Below, piece after piece: positions 8,961-17,104 of a DNA stretch of 55,365 nucleotides. Under the pieces are notes generated by a model, which searched no databases, was not told where the DNA came from, and saw nothing but the letters and a program-made list of their open reading frames with translations. This DNA is from Clostridia bacterium (GTDB lineage Bacteria; Bacillota; Clostridia; Christensenellales; QALW01), in assembly GCA_017502165.1 (NCBI GenBank), contig JAFVVO010000022.1, forward strand, positions 1 through 55,365, given 5' to 3'. The first letter of the stretch is position 1, and each line of letters opens with the position of its first letter. The translations under genes and the position numbers were made by a program.

Positions 8961-9470
8961 TTATTGTAAATTTACTATGTATCGACGCATATTTGTCATA
9001 TCCTTGGGGCTAAAAAGCACTTCGAGCAATTTCCCGCCATTTTTTTCTATTATCTTTGCGCTGCCCACGTTATCGTCGCGGCAGGTGATAATTACGCTTT
9101 CAAAGCCTCTCTCTTTAGCCTTTTCAAGAAGCTTTGCACAAATCATTGTGCCGTATCCGCATCTTCGTTTGGAGGGCAAAACGCCGTAGCCTAACTGACC
9201 GGCAAAGGTAACGTTGTGTTTGGTAGCCTTGTGGCGAAGATCACCTTGGGCATAGATAACGCCATCGTCATCAACTAAAAAATATCTTGTGTAGGGGGAT
9301 ACGGTTAGCCCGATTCCCAGGCCTGCAGAATGCTTTACGCAGGTGCGTACAAAATAGGGAAACATATCGGGAGACGTCATTCCTAAAAATGGGGTGCCTG
9401 CAACAACGTAATCGTCTATCATATCGGCAAAGGCGCTATAGGTTAATTGGTCAGCGGTAATTAAATGCAT
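8961..9470 (-). CDS. GNAT family N-acetyltransferase
   Basis: 169 residues. The acetyl-CoA-binding motif is present as GYGVLPSKRRCGYGT (R/Q-x-x-G-x-G/A-like), followed by the typical helix and the IEKNGGKL segment near the C terminus. The closest general type is the YdhI/ElaA-like GNAT group with an N-terminal extension. AGGAAGTG precedes the ATG. The membrane-protein gene upstream ends 11 bases before this start, so the two probably share a transcript. Acceptor substrate unknown. Confidence 0.85.
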   Translation of the reverse strand: MHLITADQLTYSAFADMIDDYVVAGTPFLGMTSPDMFPYFVRTCVKHSAGLGIGLTVSPYTRYFLVDDDGVIYAQGDLRHKATKHNVTFAGQLGYGVLPSKRRCGYGTMICAKLLEKAKERGFESVIITCRDDNVGSAKIIEKNGGKLLEVLFSPKDMTNMRRYIVNLQ

Positions 9471-9481
9471 TAGTTCACTTC

Positions 9482-10126
9482 CTATAAGGAATTATTTTTT
9501 CGTTTTCGTGATTTTGTAATCAGTTGTGATTCCGATGCTTCAAAGGAGAGAAGCAATTTATTTTTGCTCAATAAGCCCTTGCTTTCTAAAAAGAAAAGGG
9601 GAATAAATGACAAAAAGGTGCTTGCACAGACTGAAGAAAAGATTTTTCCGTCAAAAAATGAAAAGTAGCTTTCAAAAAAGAGCAACGCAAGGTTGAAAAA
9701 CAAAAATGCGCAGAGATTGTTAAAAACCACCGAGCTTTCCGAATAGGAAAAAAGCACGGAGCAAAGTGTTATAACTAAGGTGTAAATTGCAAAGGGCTCA
9801 AGCATAAGACCCTTAGGCTCGGGAGATACGATTATGGACACTCCCAGTAAAATACAAGCGGACAAAAATGCGGTAAATGCGCTTTTTGCGGGGTGCGAAA
9901 GCCTGAAAAGAAGTATCCCCAAATAAATGATGCAAATAATAAACGGGGCGTAATAGACGTATACGTTTTGCAGAAATAAAGGGGGAATTATATAGGAAAG
10001 CACAAGGGCAGTTAACAGAATTACCGCGGAAAGCGGTTTAGCGCTAAGACACGCACAAATTCTTTCGCCCTTTTTTATTAAAATCAAAAATATCAGCATC
10101 GACAAAATAACAAGCCCCAAAGGCAT
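9482..10126 (-). CDS. Hypothetical multi-pass membrane protein
   Basis: 214 residues, mostly hydrophobic, with about six predicted membrane segments beginning at residue 1 (PLGLVILSMLIFLILI). The C-terminal cytosolic tail is basic (TKSRKRKNN). A GAGGTG ribosome-binding site precedes the ATG. No conserved motif or family recognised. Located directly upstream of the GNAT gene in the same orientation. Confidence 0.65.
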   Translation of the reverse strand: MPLGLVILSMLIFLILIKKGERICACLSAKPLSAVILLTALVLSYIIPPLFLQNVYVYYAPFIICIIYLGILLFRLSHPAKSAFTAFLSACILLGVSIIVSPEPKGLMLEPFAIYTLVITLCSVLFSYSESSVVFNNLCAFLFFNLALLFFESYFSFFDGKIFSSVCASTFLSFIPLFFLESKGLLSKNKLLLSFEASESQLITKSRKRKNNSL

Positions 10127-10168
10127 AAAATCACCTCACGGTTGTTATTTTTTCTCAAAAATGAAAAA

Positions 10169-10927
10169 TTATTCTTCGCTTACTTGCGCGTCAGGGCTTT
10201 GATTTTGCTTGTTTAAGGCTTTCCATAGACTACTATAAGAACTATATCCTACCTGATTTGCAATGTCTTTCATAGTAAGAGAAGTTTCTTTCAACAGCCA
10301 CTTAGCAACTTCTATTCGTTGATTTGAAAGCTCTTTGCTAAAGGTTGAACCCGTATGCTTAACAACTAATCTTTCAGCTTGCTTTACGCTAACGTTAAGG
10401 CGTTTGGCTAAATCCTCTAAAGCAATTTTTCTGTTGTAGTGTTTTGCAAAAAATTCTGCAATTAAGAAAGTTCTGTCTTCAATATCGTTTAGCGCAAGGG
10501 AGTGTTGGTTATGAGTAAGCTGAGCGCAAATAACCGTAAGGTATGCTTCAATTAAAAGCGCATTACCGGTTGAGAGATAGTTGCTTATAGCTTGCGAAAG
10601 ACCTTTGCTTTCGGCATCACCTAAGGAAATTCGTTGATACCCAAACTGATTTTTTAATTGAAATGCAACGTGGTGAGTGTTGGGAGCGGAATTTTTAACA
10701 GTATGGAAGCATTCTTCAGGTACAACAAAAACATCGCCCGTGCAAAAGGAGTGAACGTTATTGTTGATAAGCATATCGACTTCACCGGAAAGAATAACGT
10801 GAACCTCCGAATAGGCGTGCTTGTGCAATACAGAGCGAATGTGGTGTATGTTGCCGAAAAAGCCTGTTTGCAGGAAAATTTCGTACGTTGTATTGCCTAA
10901 AGTAAGCTTTAATTCTTTGTTTAACAT
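10169..10927 (-). CDS. AraC family transcriptional regulator with cupin sensor domain
   Basis: 252 residues. The N-terminal cupin domain carries the metal- or sugar-binding-type pattern HKHAYSEVHVILSGE and VVPEECFH. The C-terminal half has the two AraC helix-turn-helix units, the second around MKDIANQVGYSSYSSLWKALNKQ. AraC proteins of this layout usually activate genes of carbohydrate use in response to a ligand. No obvious sugar operon adjoins it, so the target is unclear. AGGAAA precedes the ATG. Confidence 0.88.
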   Translation of the reverse strand: MLNKELKLTLGNTTYEIFLQTGFFGNIHHIRSVLHKHAYSEVHVILSGEVDMLINNNVHSFCTGDVFVVPEECFHTVKNSAPNTHHVAFQLKNQFGYQRISLGDAESKGLSQAISNYLSTGNALLIEAYLTVICAQLTHNQHSLALNDIEDRTFLIAEFFAKHYNRKIALEDLAKRLNVSVKQAERLVVKHTGSTFSKELSNQRIEVAKWLLKETSLTMKDIANQVGYSSYSSLWKALNKQNQSPDAQVSEE

Positions 10928-11038
10928 ATATTTCCTCGCGGGACATTATTTGCCCGAAACGGCAAAAAATAAACTATCAGGAAATATTATAAGGCATACT
11001 TTTGCAAATATCAAGTTAAATTTAGAAAAAAGAAAAAA

Positions 11039-11060
11039 TCCCTTGTATTGCTACAAGGGA
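11039..11060 (-). terminator. Terminator of the asp23-fakA unit
   Basis: A 9-bp stem (TCCCTTGTA / TACAAGGGA) with a 4-base loop, followed on the minus strand by a T-rich run (TTTTTTCTTTTTT). Confidence 0.85.
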
Positions 11061-11079
11061 AAAGTTGTTTTTTTTGAGT

Positions 11080-12714
11080 TTATTCTGCAGATAACAAATA
11101 GAAGTAAACGGGTTGGCCGCCTGAAATTACTTCAACGTCAGTTGCAGGATATTCGGAGGATAACTGATCGGCAATTTCGTTTGCGGCAGCCTCTGAAACG
11201 TCAGCACCGTAATAGATGGTAAGCAAATCGTCGTTCTTCTCAAGAAGCTTTCTTGCAAGCTCAAGTGTGGTTTCCTTAATCTGCTCGCCGCAGCAGGTGA
11301 TAGTTCCTTCTGCAAGACCTAAAATGTTGCCTTCGTGAATTTCCTTGCCGTCAAACTCGGTGTCACGCACTGCGTAGGTTACACTGCCGGTAAGCACGTC
11401 ACCGTAGCTTTCGCGCATATCCTCAAAATTGCTTTCGCCGTCTGCGTCGGGATTAAATGCAAGCATTGTTGCAATACCCTGAGGAACGGTTTTTGTGGGG
11501 ATTACGAAAAGCTTTTTGCTTGTGAAATCCTGAGCCTGCTCTGCAGCAAGAATAATATTTGAGTTGTTAGGTAAAATGATAACGGATTTAGCGTTTACTC
11601 TGTTAACTGCGGCAGAAATATCTTCCGTACTGGGATTCATCGTCTGTCCGCCGGTAACAACCACGTCAACGCCCAATTCCTTGAAAATCTGCGTAAAGCC
11701 TTCGCCTGAAGCAATGGCAACAACGCCGACCTCCTTTTGATTTTTAGCGCGTTCCGCAACGATTTCGCGGTGCTGCTGAACCATATTTTCAATCTTGATT
11801 CTGTCCAGCTCTCCAAGCTCAAGAGCATATTGAAGTGCCTGACCGGGATTGTTTGTGTGAACGTGTACTTTAACTAATTCGGGATCGCCTACAACAACAA
11901 GTGAATCGCCGATGGCGGCTAATTTGTTGCGAAGAGCGTCAATGGATTTTTCCGTTACGCTTGATTTAAGCTGCTGAATGAAGAATTCTGTGCAGTATGC
12001 AAAGAGAATTTCGTCCATTTCCGCAACCTCGTCGGAGGTGGCACGGGAAATAGCGTCGGAAGAATCGGAGAAGGTGAAGGGCTCAATATCGTCGGGAATT
12101 TCTTCGCCGTGAACGACTGAGCTGAATGCGTGCATAATGGTCATAAGACCTTGACCGCCTGCGTCAACAACGCCTGCCTTCTTTAACTGAGGAAGCATCT
12201 CGGGAGTTTGCTTAAGAGTTTCTTCGCCAACTGAAATGGCATAATCAAAAAGCTCGCACAAATCAAGAGTGTTTTCGTAACGGGTTTTTTCTGCCATTAA
12301 ACGAATAACGGTTAAAATTGTGCCTTCCTTGGGCTTCATAACTGCTTTGTATGCGGTTTCCTGACCTAAACGCAAAGCAACGATAAAATCGGTGCTTGAG
12401 GCTTCCGTAACAGTTTCAAACTGCTTTGCAAAGCCGCGGAGAATCTGTGAAAGAATAACACCGCTGTTGCCGCGGGCGCCCTTAAGTGCACCGCGAGCCA
12501 TTGCCTTTGCAACGGAGGCAAGGTCGTCCTCAGGGGTAGAAGAAACCTCCTTTAAGACTGACTGCATCGTAAGAGACATATTTGTGCCCGTATCACCGTC
12601 AGGAACGGGGAATACGTTAAGGTCGTTAAGGCTTTGTTTGTTAGCCTCTAAAAGTGAAGCGGCAGCAACTACCATTTCCTTGAGCAGAGTGCCGTTAATA
12701 GATGTATGTTTCAT
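11080..12714 (-). CDS. fakA: FakA/YloV-type fatty acid kinase subunit (DAK2 domain)
   Basis: About 544 residues. FakA phosphorylates fatty acids bound to a FakB (DegV-family) partner, feeding exogenous fatty acids into phospholipids. The N-terminal DhaL-like ATP-binding domain shows NVFPVPDGDTGTNMSLT with the Mg-binding aspartates and GARGNSGVILSQ. The middle and C-terminal FakA domains follow. The second ATG (12714) is preferred: GGAAAGG lies six bases before it but directly abuts the first ATG (12720). Downstream of the Asp23-family gene, the usual pairing. No fakB lies in the window. Confidence 0.9.
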   Translation of the reverse strand: MKHTSINGTLLKEMVVAAASLLEANKQSLNDLNVFPVPDGDTGTNMSLTMQSVLKEVSSTPEDDLASVAKAMARGALKGARGNSGVILSQILRGFAKQFETVTEASSTDFIVALRLGQETAYKAVMKPKEGTILTVIRLMAEKTRYENTLDLCELFDYAISVGEETLKQTPEMLPQLKKAGVVDAGGQGLMTIMHAFSSVVHGEEIPDDIEPFTFSDSSDAISRATSDEVAEMDEILFAYCTEFFIQQLKSSVTEKSIDALRNKLAAIGDSLVVVGDPELVKVHVHTNNPGQALQYALELGELDRIKIENMVQQHREIVAERAKNQKEVGVVAIASGEGFTQIFKELGVDVVVTGGQTMNPSTEDISAAVNRVNAKSVIILPNNSNIILAAEQAQDFTSKKLFVIPTKTVPQGIATMLAFNPDADGESNFEDMRESYGDVLTGSVTYAVRDTEFDGKEIHEGNILGLAEGTITCCGEQIKETTLELARKLLEKNDDLLTIYYGADVSEAAANEIADQLSSEYPATDVEVISGGQPVYFYLLSAE

Positions 12715-12731
12715 TTGCATCCTTTCCGGCT

Positions 12732-13082
12732 TTATACTCTTATGCCTTGAATAAGCACGTCAACGTTTTCAACACGAAGACCTGTCTGTGTTTCAACGGC
12801 ATATTTAACCGCTTCAATAACGTTGTGAGCAGCGGCTACCATGGAAACACCGTATTCAATAATTACGTGAAGCTCGAATTTAACACTGTCTTCACCTGAA
12901 TAAACTTTGATACCTTTTGTTAAGCTTTCTCTTTTAAGAAGCTCGGCAATACCTTCGGCAGTATTTGATGCCGACATACCAACTATACCTGCACAGTCGC
13001 AAGCTGCAAGACCTGCAATTGTTGCTAAAACACTGTCAGAAATAGTGGTTGAGCCATATTGGTTTGTGGTTTTTATTGCCAT
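12732..13082 (-). CDS. Asp23/Gls24 family envelope stress protein (YloU-like)
   Basis: 116 residues carrying the family's signature around LAACDCAGIVGMSA and the beta-hairpin IKVYSGEDSVKFELHVIIEYG. Members are small cytosolic proteins linked to cell-envelope homeostasis. AGGAGGT precedes the ATG. It is the first gene of a two-gene unit with fakA, as in many Firmicutes. Confidence 0.9.
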   Translation of the reverse strand: MAIKTTNQYGSTTISDSVLATIAGLAACDCAGIVGMSASNTAEGIAELLKRESLTKGIKVYSGEDSVKFELHVIIEYGVSMVAAAHNVIEAVKYAVETQTGLRVENVDVLIQGIRV

Positions 13083-13160
13083 AAGATAAACCTCCTATAT
13101 TTTTTGTATGCGCGAATAAATATAATAAATAAAATAAAGACGGGGTACACATACACAATT

Positions 13161-13189
13161 ATATTACCATAATATCATTTTAATGTAAA
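13161..13189 (-). promoter_or_regulatory. Probable sigma-A promoter for asp23-fakA
   Basis: On the minus strand TTTACA (13184-13189) and TAATAT (13161-13166) are separated by 17 bases, about 80 bases upstream of the asp23 ATG. Confidence 0.55.
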
Positions 13190-13341
13190 GTGAAAATTTG
13201 TTTTAAGGAATTTCGTGCAAGTGCGAAAATTTAATTTACAACTGTTTATTCCAAAAACAAGACTTTGTTTTTTAGTATATTATTTTCGCGAGTATAAAAT
13301 TCGTAAAAAGTCAAATAATAGGAAAAAAGGAGAGTGAAAAA

Positions 13342-13776
13342 ATGATCGAACAGGATACCGTACGACTTCTGCGTGAATGCGATGCAGGAGTAAAAATGGG
13401 GGTTGCGTCTATTGAAGACGTGCTCGATTGCGTTAAGCATAAAGACTTTAAGCAAAAGCTTGTTGAATGTAAAAAGGAACACGATAAATTAAAGGTGGAA
13501 ATCCAACAGCTTTTAGACAAGTATGACGAGGAAGGTAAAAATCCCAGTATGATGGCAAAGGGAATGTCACACGCTAAAACAAACGTGATGCTTACCCTTG
13601 ATTCATCTGACCAAACTATAGCCGATTTAATGACTGACGGTTGTAATATGGGAGTTAAGTCATTGAATAAATATCTTAACGAATATGAAGCGGCAGACGA
13701 GGTTTCAAAGGACATTTGCAAGCGCCTTATTAACCTTGAAGAAAAGCTCGCAATAGATATCAGGGCATATTTGTAA
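13342..13776 (+). CDS. Small helical protein of unknown function (ferritin-like fold possible)
   Basis: 144 residues, almost entirely predicted amphipathic helix in four long segments, with repeated acidic and basic residues and no signal peptide. The length and helix pattern (ECDAGVKMGVASIEDVL, SHAKTNVMLTL) suggest a four-helix bundle such as the DUF2383/ferritin-like group. I see no clear di-iron Glu-x-x-His pair, so metal binding is unproven. AAGGAGAG precedes the ATG. A hairpin terminator follows, so it is monocistronic. Confidence 0.75.
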   Translation: MIEQDTVRLLRECDAGVKMGVASIEDVLDCVKHKDFKQKLVECKKEHDKLKVEIQQLLDKYDEEGKNPSMMAKGMSHAKTNVMLTLDSSDQTIADLMTDGCNMGVKSLNKYLNEYEAADEVSKDICKRLINLEEKLAIDIRAYL

Positions 13777-13794
13777 AATCAAAATAAGCAAAGC

Positions 13795-13826
13795 ATAACC
13801 CTTAACGCAGTCACGTTAAGGGTTAT
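13795..13826 (+). terminator. Hairpin terminator after the small helical protein
   Basis: A perfect 13-bp stem (ATAACCCTTAACG / CGTTAAGGGTTAT) with a 6-base loop. The downstream sequence is only moderately T-rich (TAATTTATAT), so termination may be imperfect. Confidence 0.75.
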
Positions 13827-13831
13827 TAATT

Positions 13832-14760
13832 TATATAGCAAAGCTTGAAAAAGAGTATGCAAAACTGTTAGGGGAAAGCGCAAACGTAGCCAAAAATGAA
13901 AAAACCACCGGGGAAGGTGGAAAGTATTCTTGGAAAAACGATAGTAAAGGGAATAAATATTGGCATATAGATACTAATAAAGATATTTTCAAAGGCTTGA
14001 CAACAATATCACAACTTCAAAAAGCGGCATACAATTATGTATTGGGGATGCGCGATACGGGGGTTGTAATTGATGCTATTGATGGAAAAACAATATCCTT
14101 TATAAGATTGAGCGCAGAAGAATTTGCGTGGGGAAAGAAAAGCAAAGACCTTCTAAAAGACTCTCCCGAAATATTTGCTCAAAAAATGCGTTTAATACCA
14201 AGCATTCAAGATTTAGCGAAAAATGCCAATATAAATTGGCATAGTTCGGATTTCAAAGACCACAAATTGTTCAAGGAAAAAGGTTTTGAAAATTTTAGAG
14301 GTAGGGTTGGCATAGAAAATGTTATTTTTAACTTTATTATTCGTGCGGGCAAGACAAAATTTGGAGATGTGTTTTATGATATAAATTTAGAGGTTGACCA
14401 AATCCTACCTCGCGCAAAAAACGCTTCAGGAATAAAAGGGTCAACCTCCTCAAAAACAGTATATTCGAATCTCAAAAAAATGTCAACAAAAAACTATCAA
14501 TAACCCCTGCAACACGTAAAAAAGCCGCAAAAGAGCTTCAGGAAATCGTAAACCTTTCGGAAGGGGATGCAAGCAAAAATAAAGCACCTAAATGGTTTAC
14601 GAGCAGAGGGCTCCAATTGCCCAAGCTGGTTCAAACCATATTAGATGCTAAAAAGAGCATATCAGTTCGCCGATGCTAAAAGCCGCGACGTAACGTCCGA
14701 AACCGAGACAGATATTGCTCCTACCAAAATGTTACCACAAACAAAACAATCTGTCAACGA
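13832..14760 (+). pseudogene. Decayed fragment of a phage/plasmid polyvalent protein (LPD3-like region)
   Basis: An open frame without a start codon runs from about 13832 to 14503 and continues past 13997, where the longest ATG/GTG/TTG-initiated stretch begins. It contains KYWHIDTNKDIFKGL, AAYNYVLGMRDTG, FIRLSAEEFAWG, GRVGIENVIFNFIIRAGK and FYDINLEVD. These recall the large-polyvalent-protein-associated domain LPD3 found in long multi-domain proteins of phages and conjugative elements. Two more protein-like pieces follow: one in frame 1 (14503-14679, e.g. KAPKWFTSRGLQLPKL) and one back in frame 2 (about 14657-14760, e.g. SRDVTSETETDIAPTKM). Neither has its own start. No integrase, portal or att site is visible nearby, so this is a remnant. 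Family assignment is from memory and uncertain. Confidence 0.65.
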
Positions 14761-14761
14761 T

Positions 14762-15520
14762 TTACGAAATTACTTCTATTCCTGCGCTTGATAATTCTTC
14801 TGTAAGCTCCTTATCCAAGCCTTTGTTGGTTACAATGTAGTCGGCAATGGAAATATCGGAAATTTTAACGAATGCCTTGTGCCTGAATTTTGAAAAGTCT
14901 GCGGCAATAATGCGTGTTTCAGACTGTTCAATCATAATTCTGTCAACGTCCGTTTCCTTATCGTAATAGGTGGTAAAGCCGTTTTCAATGTCAATGCCGT
15001 CAACAGACAGAATAAGCTTGTCGGCGTGATATTTCTTTAATTGCTCAACGGAATCGGGGCCAAAGGAAAACTGATATTTTGTGTTAATTGAACCGCCAAC
15101 CAAAACTACGTTATAATTAGGGTTGCTGGACGCTTCAAGGGCAATAGAAATCGAGTTTGTAACTATATTGAGATTGTAATCTGCAGGGAATTTTCTGAAG
15201 GTCAATAGGGTAGTGGTGCCGGAATTAAGCATAATAGTGTCGTCAGGTTTAATCAACCTGGCGATTTTTTCTGCAATATCCACCTTTTGCGTCTGGTTGG
15301 CTTCAAGGCGCTGATTAAGATTCATACTGTAGTAAGGTTTGTAGGAAGAAATTGCACCGCCGTGGATACGTGTTAAAAGCCCCTTGCCCTCTAAATCTGC
15401 AAGGTCAGTTCTCACCGTTACCTCGGAAACGTTAAAAAGCTTGCTCAGCTCGCTTACCTTTACACTTCCGTTTTTCTGAACAAACCCTAAAATTTGCTGT
15501 TTTCTTTCGTCTGAATTCAT
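14762..15520 (-). CDS. DeoR/GlpR family transcriptional regulator
   Basis: 252 residues. The N-terminal DeoR helix-turn-helix (VSELSKLFNVSEVTVRTDLADLEGKGLLTRIHGGA) is followed by the sugar-phosphate-binding DeoR C-terminal domain, with the conserved NSGTTT and the D-G-I-D segment. DeoR proteins usually repress sugar-use operons and are released by a phosphorylated pathway intermediate. It is divergent from the TIM-SIS-YjbQ-FSA operon, and its predicted promoter is embedded in a phased repeat array. It is therefore the likely autoregulated repressor of that operon. Confidence 0.92.
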   Translation of the reverse strand: MNSDERKQQILGFVQKNGSVKVSELSKLFNVSEVTVRTDLADLEGKGLLTRIHGGAISSYKPYYSMNLNQRLEANQTQKVDIAEKIARLIKPDDTIMLNSGTTTLLTFRKFPADYNLNIVTNSISIALEASSNPNYNVVLVGGSINTKYQFSFGPDSVEQLKKYHADKLILSVDGIDIENGFTTYYDKETDVDRIMIEQSETRIIAADFSKFRHKAFVKISDISIADYIVTNKGLDKELTEELSSAGIEVIS

Positions 15521-15538
15521 ATAAATACCTCACAGTTG

Positions 15539-15638
15539 CGTTTTGATAAAAATATTTTCGGTTCACTTTCGTTTTAGTATATCACACTTACGTTTTGATG
15601 TCAATAATATGCGTTTTCGCAAGAAAAACTTTCGATTT
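15539..15638. promoter_or_regulatory. Phased CGTTTT operator-like array
   Basis: CGTTTT occurs at 15539, 15570, 15591 and 15612, and a variant CGATTT at 15633. The last four are exactly 21 bp apart, about two helical turns, so they present the same DNA face. Several are preceded by CTTT or CTTA. Two copies overlap the predicted deoR promoter. DeoR-family operators are often such direct repeats; binding by the adjacent regulator is inferred. Confidence 0.6.
15576..15604 (-). promoter_or_regulatory. Promoter of the deoR-type gene
   Basis: On the minus strand a perfect TTGACA (15599-15604) and TATACT (15576-15581) are separated by 17 bases. One CGTTTT repeat lies between the boxes and another just downstream of the -10, a layout that fits autorepression. 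Confidence 0.7.
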
Positions 15639-15690
15639 GCTTTTGAAAAGAAAAAAACAATAAGTAAAAAGCAAAAAAGGGAAAAATTCA

Positions 15691-15719
15691 TTGACATTTT
15701 GGGTAGATTATTGTATTCT
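15691..15719 (+). promoter_or_regulatory. Promoter of the TIM-SIS-YjbQ-FSA operon
   Basis: TTGACA (15691-15696) and TATTCT (15714-15719) are 17 bases apart, about 65 bases upstream of the first start codon. The CGTTTT array lies just upstream. Confidence 0.7.
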
Positions 15720-15782
15720 ATTATCATAGAAACAAAGGGGAATTAAGTCAGTTCCCAACAAAAAATAAAAGGAGAAAATGTT

Positions 15783-16481
15783 ATGTATAAAGGCTTAAAA
15801 ATTAAACCTCCGTTTTTCGAAATCGGACCTAAAGCGTATCTTTACGGAAAAAAGATGCTTCAGCTTGCTCAGGTAATTGATAAGGTTGCAATGAAGTATG
15901 ACGTTGACGTTATCGTAACACCGCAGTACACTGATATTAAGCTGCTTGCAGATAACACAGAGCGTATTTTGGTTTTTGCTCAGCATATGGATTATCTTCC
16001 CGTTGGCCGCGGCCTTGGAAGCGTTCTTCCCGAAGCTGTTAAGGCGGCAGGTGCGGTAGGCGTAATGCTTAACCATGCAGAAAAGCCCTTAACTATGGAA
16101 GAAATTGAAAGAACTATCGAGCGTGCCGACGAGGTTGGCTTGGGCACCATCGTTTGTGCAAACACCGTTGAGGACGTTAAGACAATTGCCAAAATGTCAC
16201 CCAACCTTATCGTTGCAGAGCCTACCGATTTAATCGGTACCGGCCAGACCAGCGACAGTAACTACGTTATTGAAACCATTAAGACTGTTCGTGAAATCAA
16301 TCCCGATATTATGGTGCTTCAGGGCGCAGGTATTTCCAACGGACAAGACGTTTATAATACCATCAAATTAGGCGCTCAGGCAACGGGCTCCACAAGCGGT
16401 ATCATTAAGGCGGCAGACCCCTACGCAATGGTAGAAGAAATGCTTTCAAATCTTCGCAGAGCATGGGACGAAATGCAGTAA
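15783..16481 (+). CDS. Triosephosphate isomerase-like sugar-phosphate isomerase (archaeal-type)
   Basis: 232 residues, the length of archaeal TIM and shorter than the 250 or so of bacterial TpiA. Catalytic His is in MLNHAEKPLT and catalytic Glu in VAEPTDLIGTG. GAGISNGQDV forms the phosphate-binding loop. The Lys is retained in IGPKAY, but the usual Asn of N-x-K is Gly. The C-terminal phosphate loop reads GSTSGIIKAADP rather than LLASGV. These changes and the operon setting suggest a substrate other than glyceraldehyde 3-phosphate/DHAP, for example a tetrose or pentose phosphate. It cannot be excluded that it supplies housekeeping TIM activity. AAGGAG precedes the ATG; first gene of the operon. 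Confidence 0.85.
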   Translation: MYKGLKIKPPFFEIGPKAYLYGKKMLQLAQVIDKVAMKYDVDVIVTPQYTDIKLLADNTERILVFAQHMDYLPVGRGLGSVLPEAVKAAGAVGVMLNHAEKPLTMEEIERTIERADEVGLGTIVCANTVEDVKTIAKMSPNLIVAEPTDLIGTGQTSDSNYVIETIKTVREINPDIMVLQGAGISNGQDVYNTIKLGAQATGSTSGIIKAADPYAMVEEMLSNLRRAWDEMQ

Positions 16482-16490
16482 GGAGTTTTT

Positions 16491-17084
16491 ATGAACAGCG
16501 AAGCATTAAAACAGGCAAAAGCGGCTTATAAAATCGAAAGCGAATGTATCAGCGAAATGCTTAATTATTTCGATGAGGAAGCGTATTCCGAGGCGGTTGA
16601 GCTTTTGAAAAATGCCGAAAGAATAGGCACCTGCGGTTGCGGACACAGCGGAATCCTTTGCCAGCATTTTGCGCATCTGCTCTGCTGCATTGAGCAGCCT
16701 GCAAGATTTATATCTCCTGCCGAAGCCGTACACGGCGCAACGGGCTTTTTGCAGGAAGGCGACGTAATGGTATTTGCTTCCCGCGGCGGAAAAACCAAGG
16801 AGCTTTTACCTATTATCGACATTTGCAAAAAGAAAAACGTTAAGATTATTTCTATTACCGAAAATCTGGAATCACCTCTTGCACAAAATGCAGACGTAGT
16901 GCTTAAGCAATACGTTAACCGTGAAACAGATAAGTACAACTGTCAGGGTACAACCTCATCAACGTCCTTGTGCGTGATTTTCCACGTGCTTCAGACGGCG
17001 CTTATTGAGGAAACTGACTTCCAAAATGAAAAATTTGCCACTATTCACCCCGGTGGAGCAGTAGGCGAAAGATTAAATAAATAA
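16491..17084 (+). CDS. SIS-domain phosphosugar isomerase (KpsF/GutQ/PHI-like)
   Basis: 197 residues consisting of a single SIS domain: GTCGCGHSGILCQHFAHLL at the start, the Ser/Gly-rich phosphate loop FASRGGKTKEL, and the C-terminal IHPGGAVGERL typical of the KpsF/GutQ branch. Unlike arabinose-5-phosphate isomerases it has no CBS domains, so it is closer in layout to 6-phospho-3-hexuloisomerase. It probably interconverts an aldose and a ketose phosphate. It starts nine bases after the TIM-like gene, with AAGGAG. Confidence 0.85.
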   Translation: MNSEALKQAKAAYKIESECISEMLNYFDEEAYSEAVELLKNAERIGTCGCGHSGILCQHFAHLLCCIEQPARFISPAEAVHGATGFLQEGDVMVFASRGGKTKELLPIIDICKKKNVKIISITENLESPLAQNADVVLKQYVNRETDKYNCQGTTSSTSLCVIFHVLQTALIEETDFQNEKFATIHPGGAVGERLNK

Positions 17085-17104
17085 TTTTTTAGGAGGAATA
17101 AAAA

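Noticed and set aside
13342-14760. Intact prophage or toxin-antitoxin module
   Set aside because: Only one small helical gene and frame-disrupted fragments are present; no integrase, structural genes, antitoxin pair or attachment repeats were seen.
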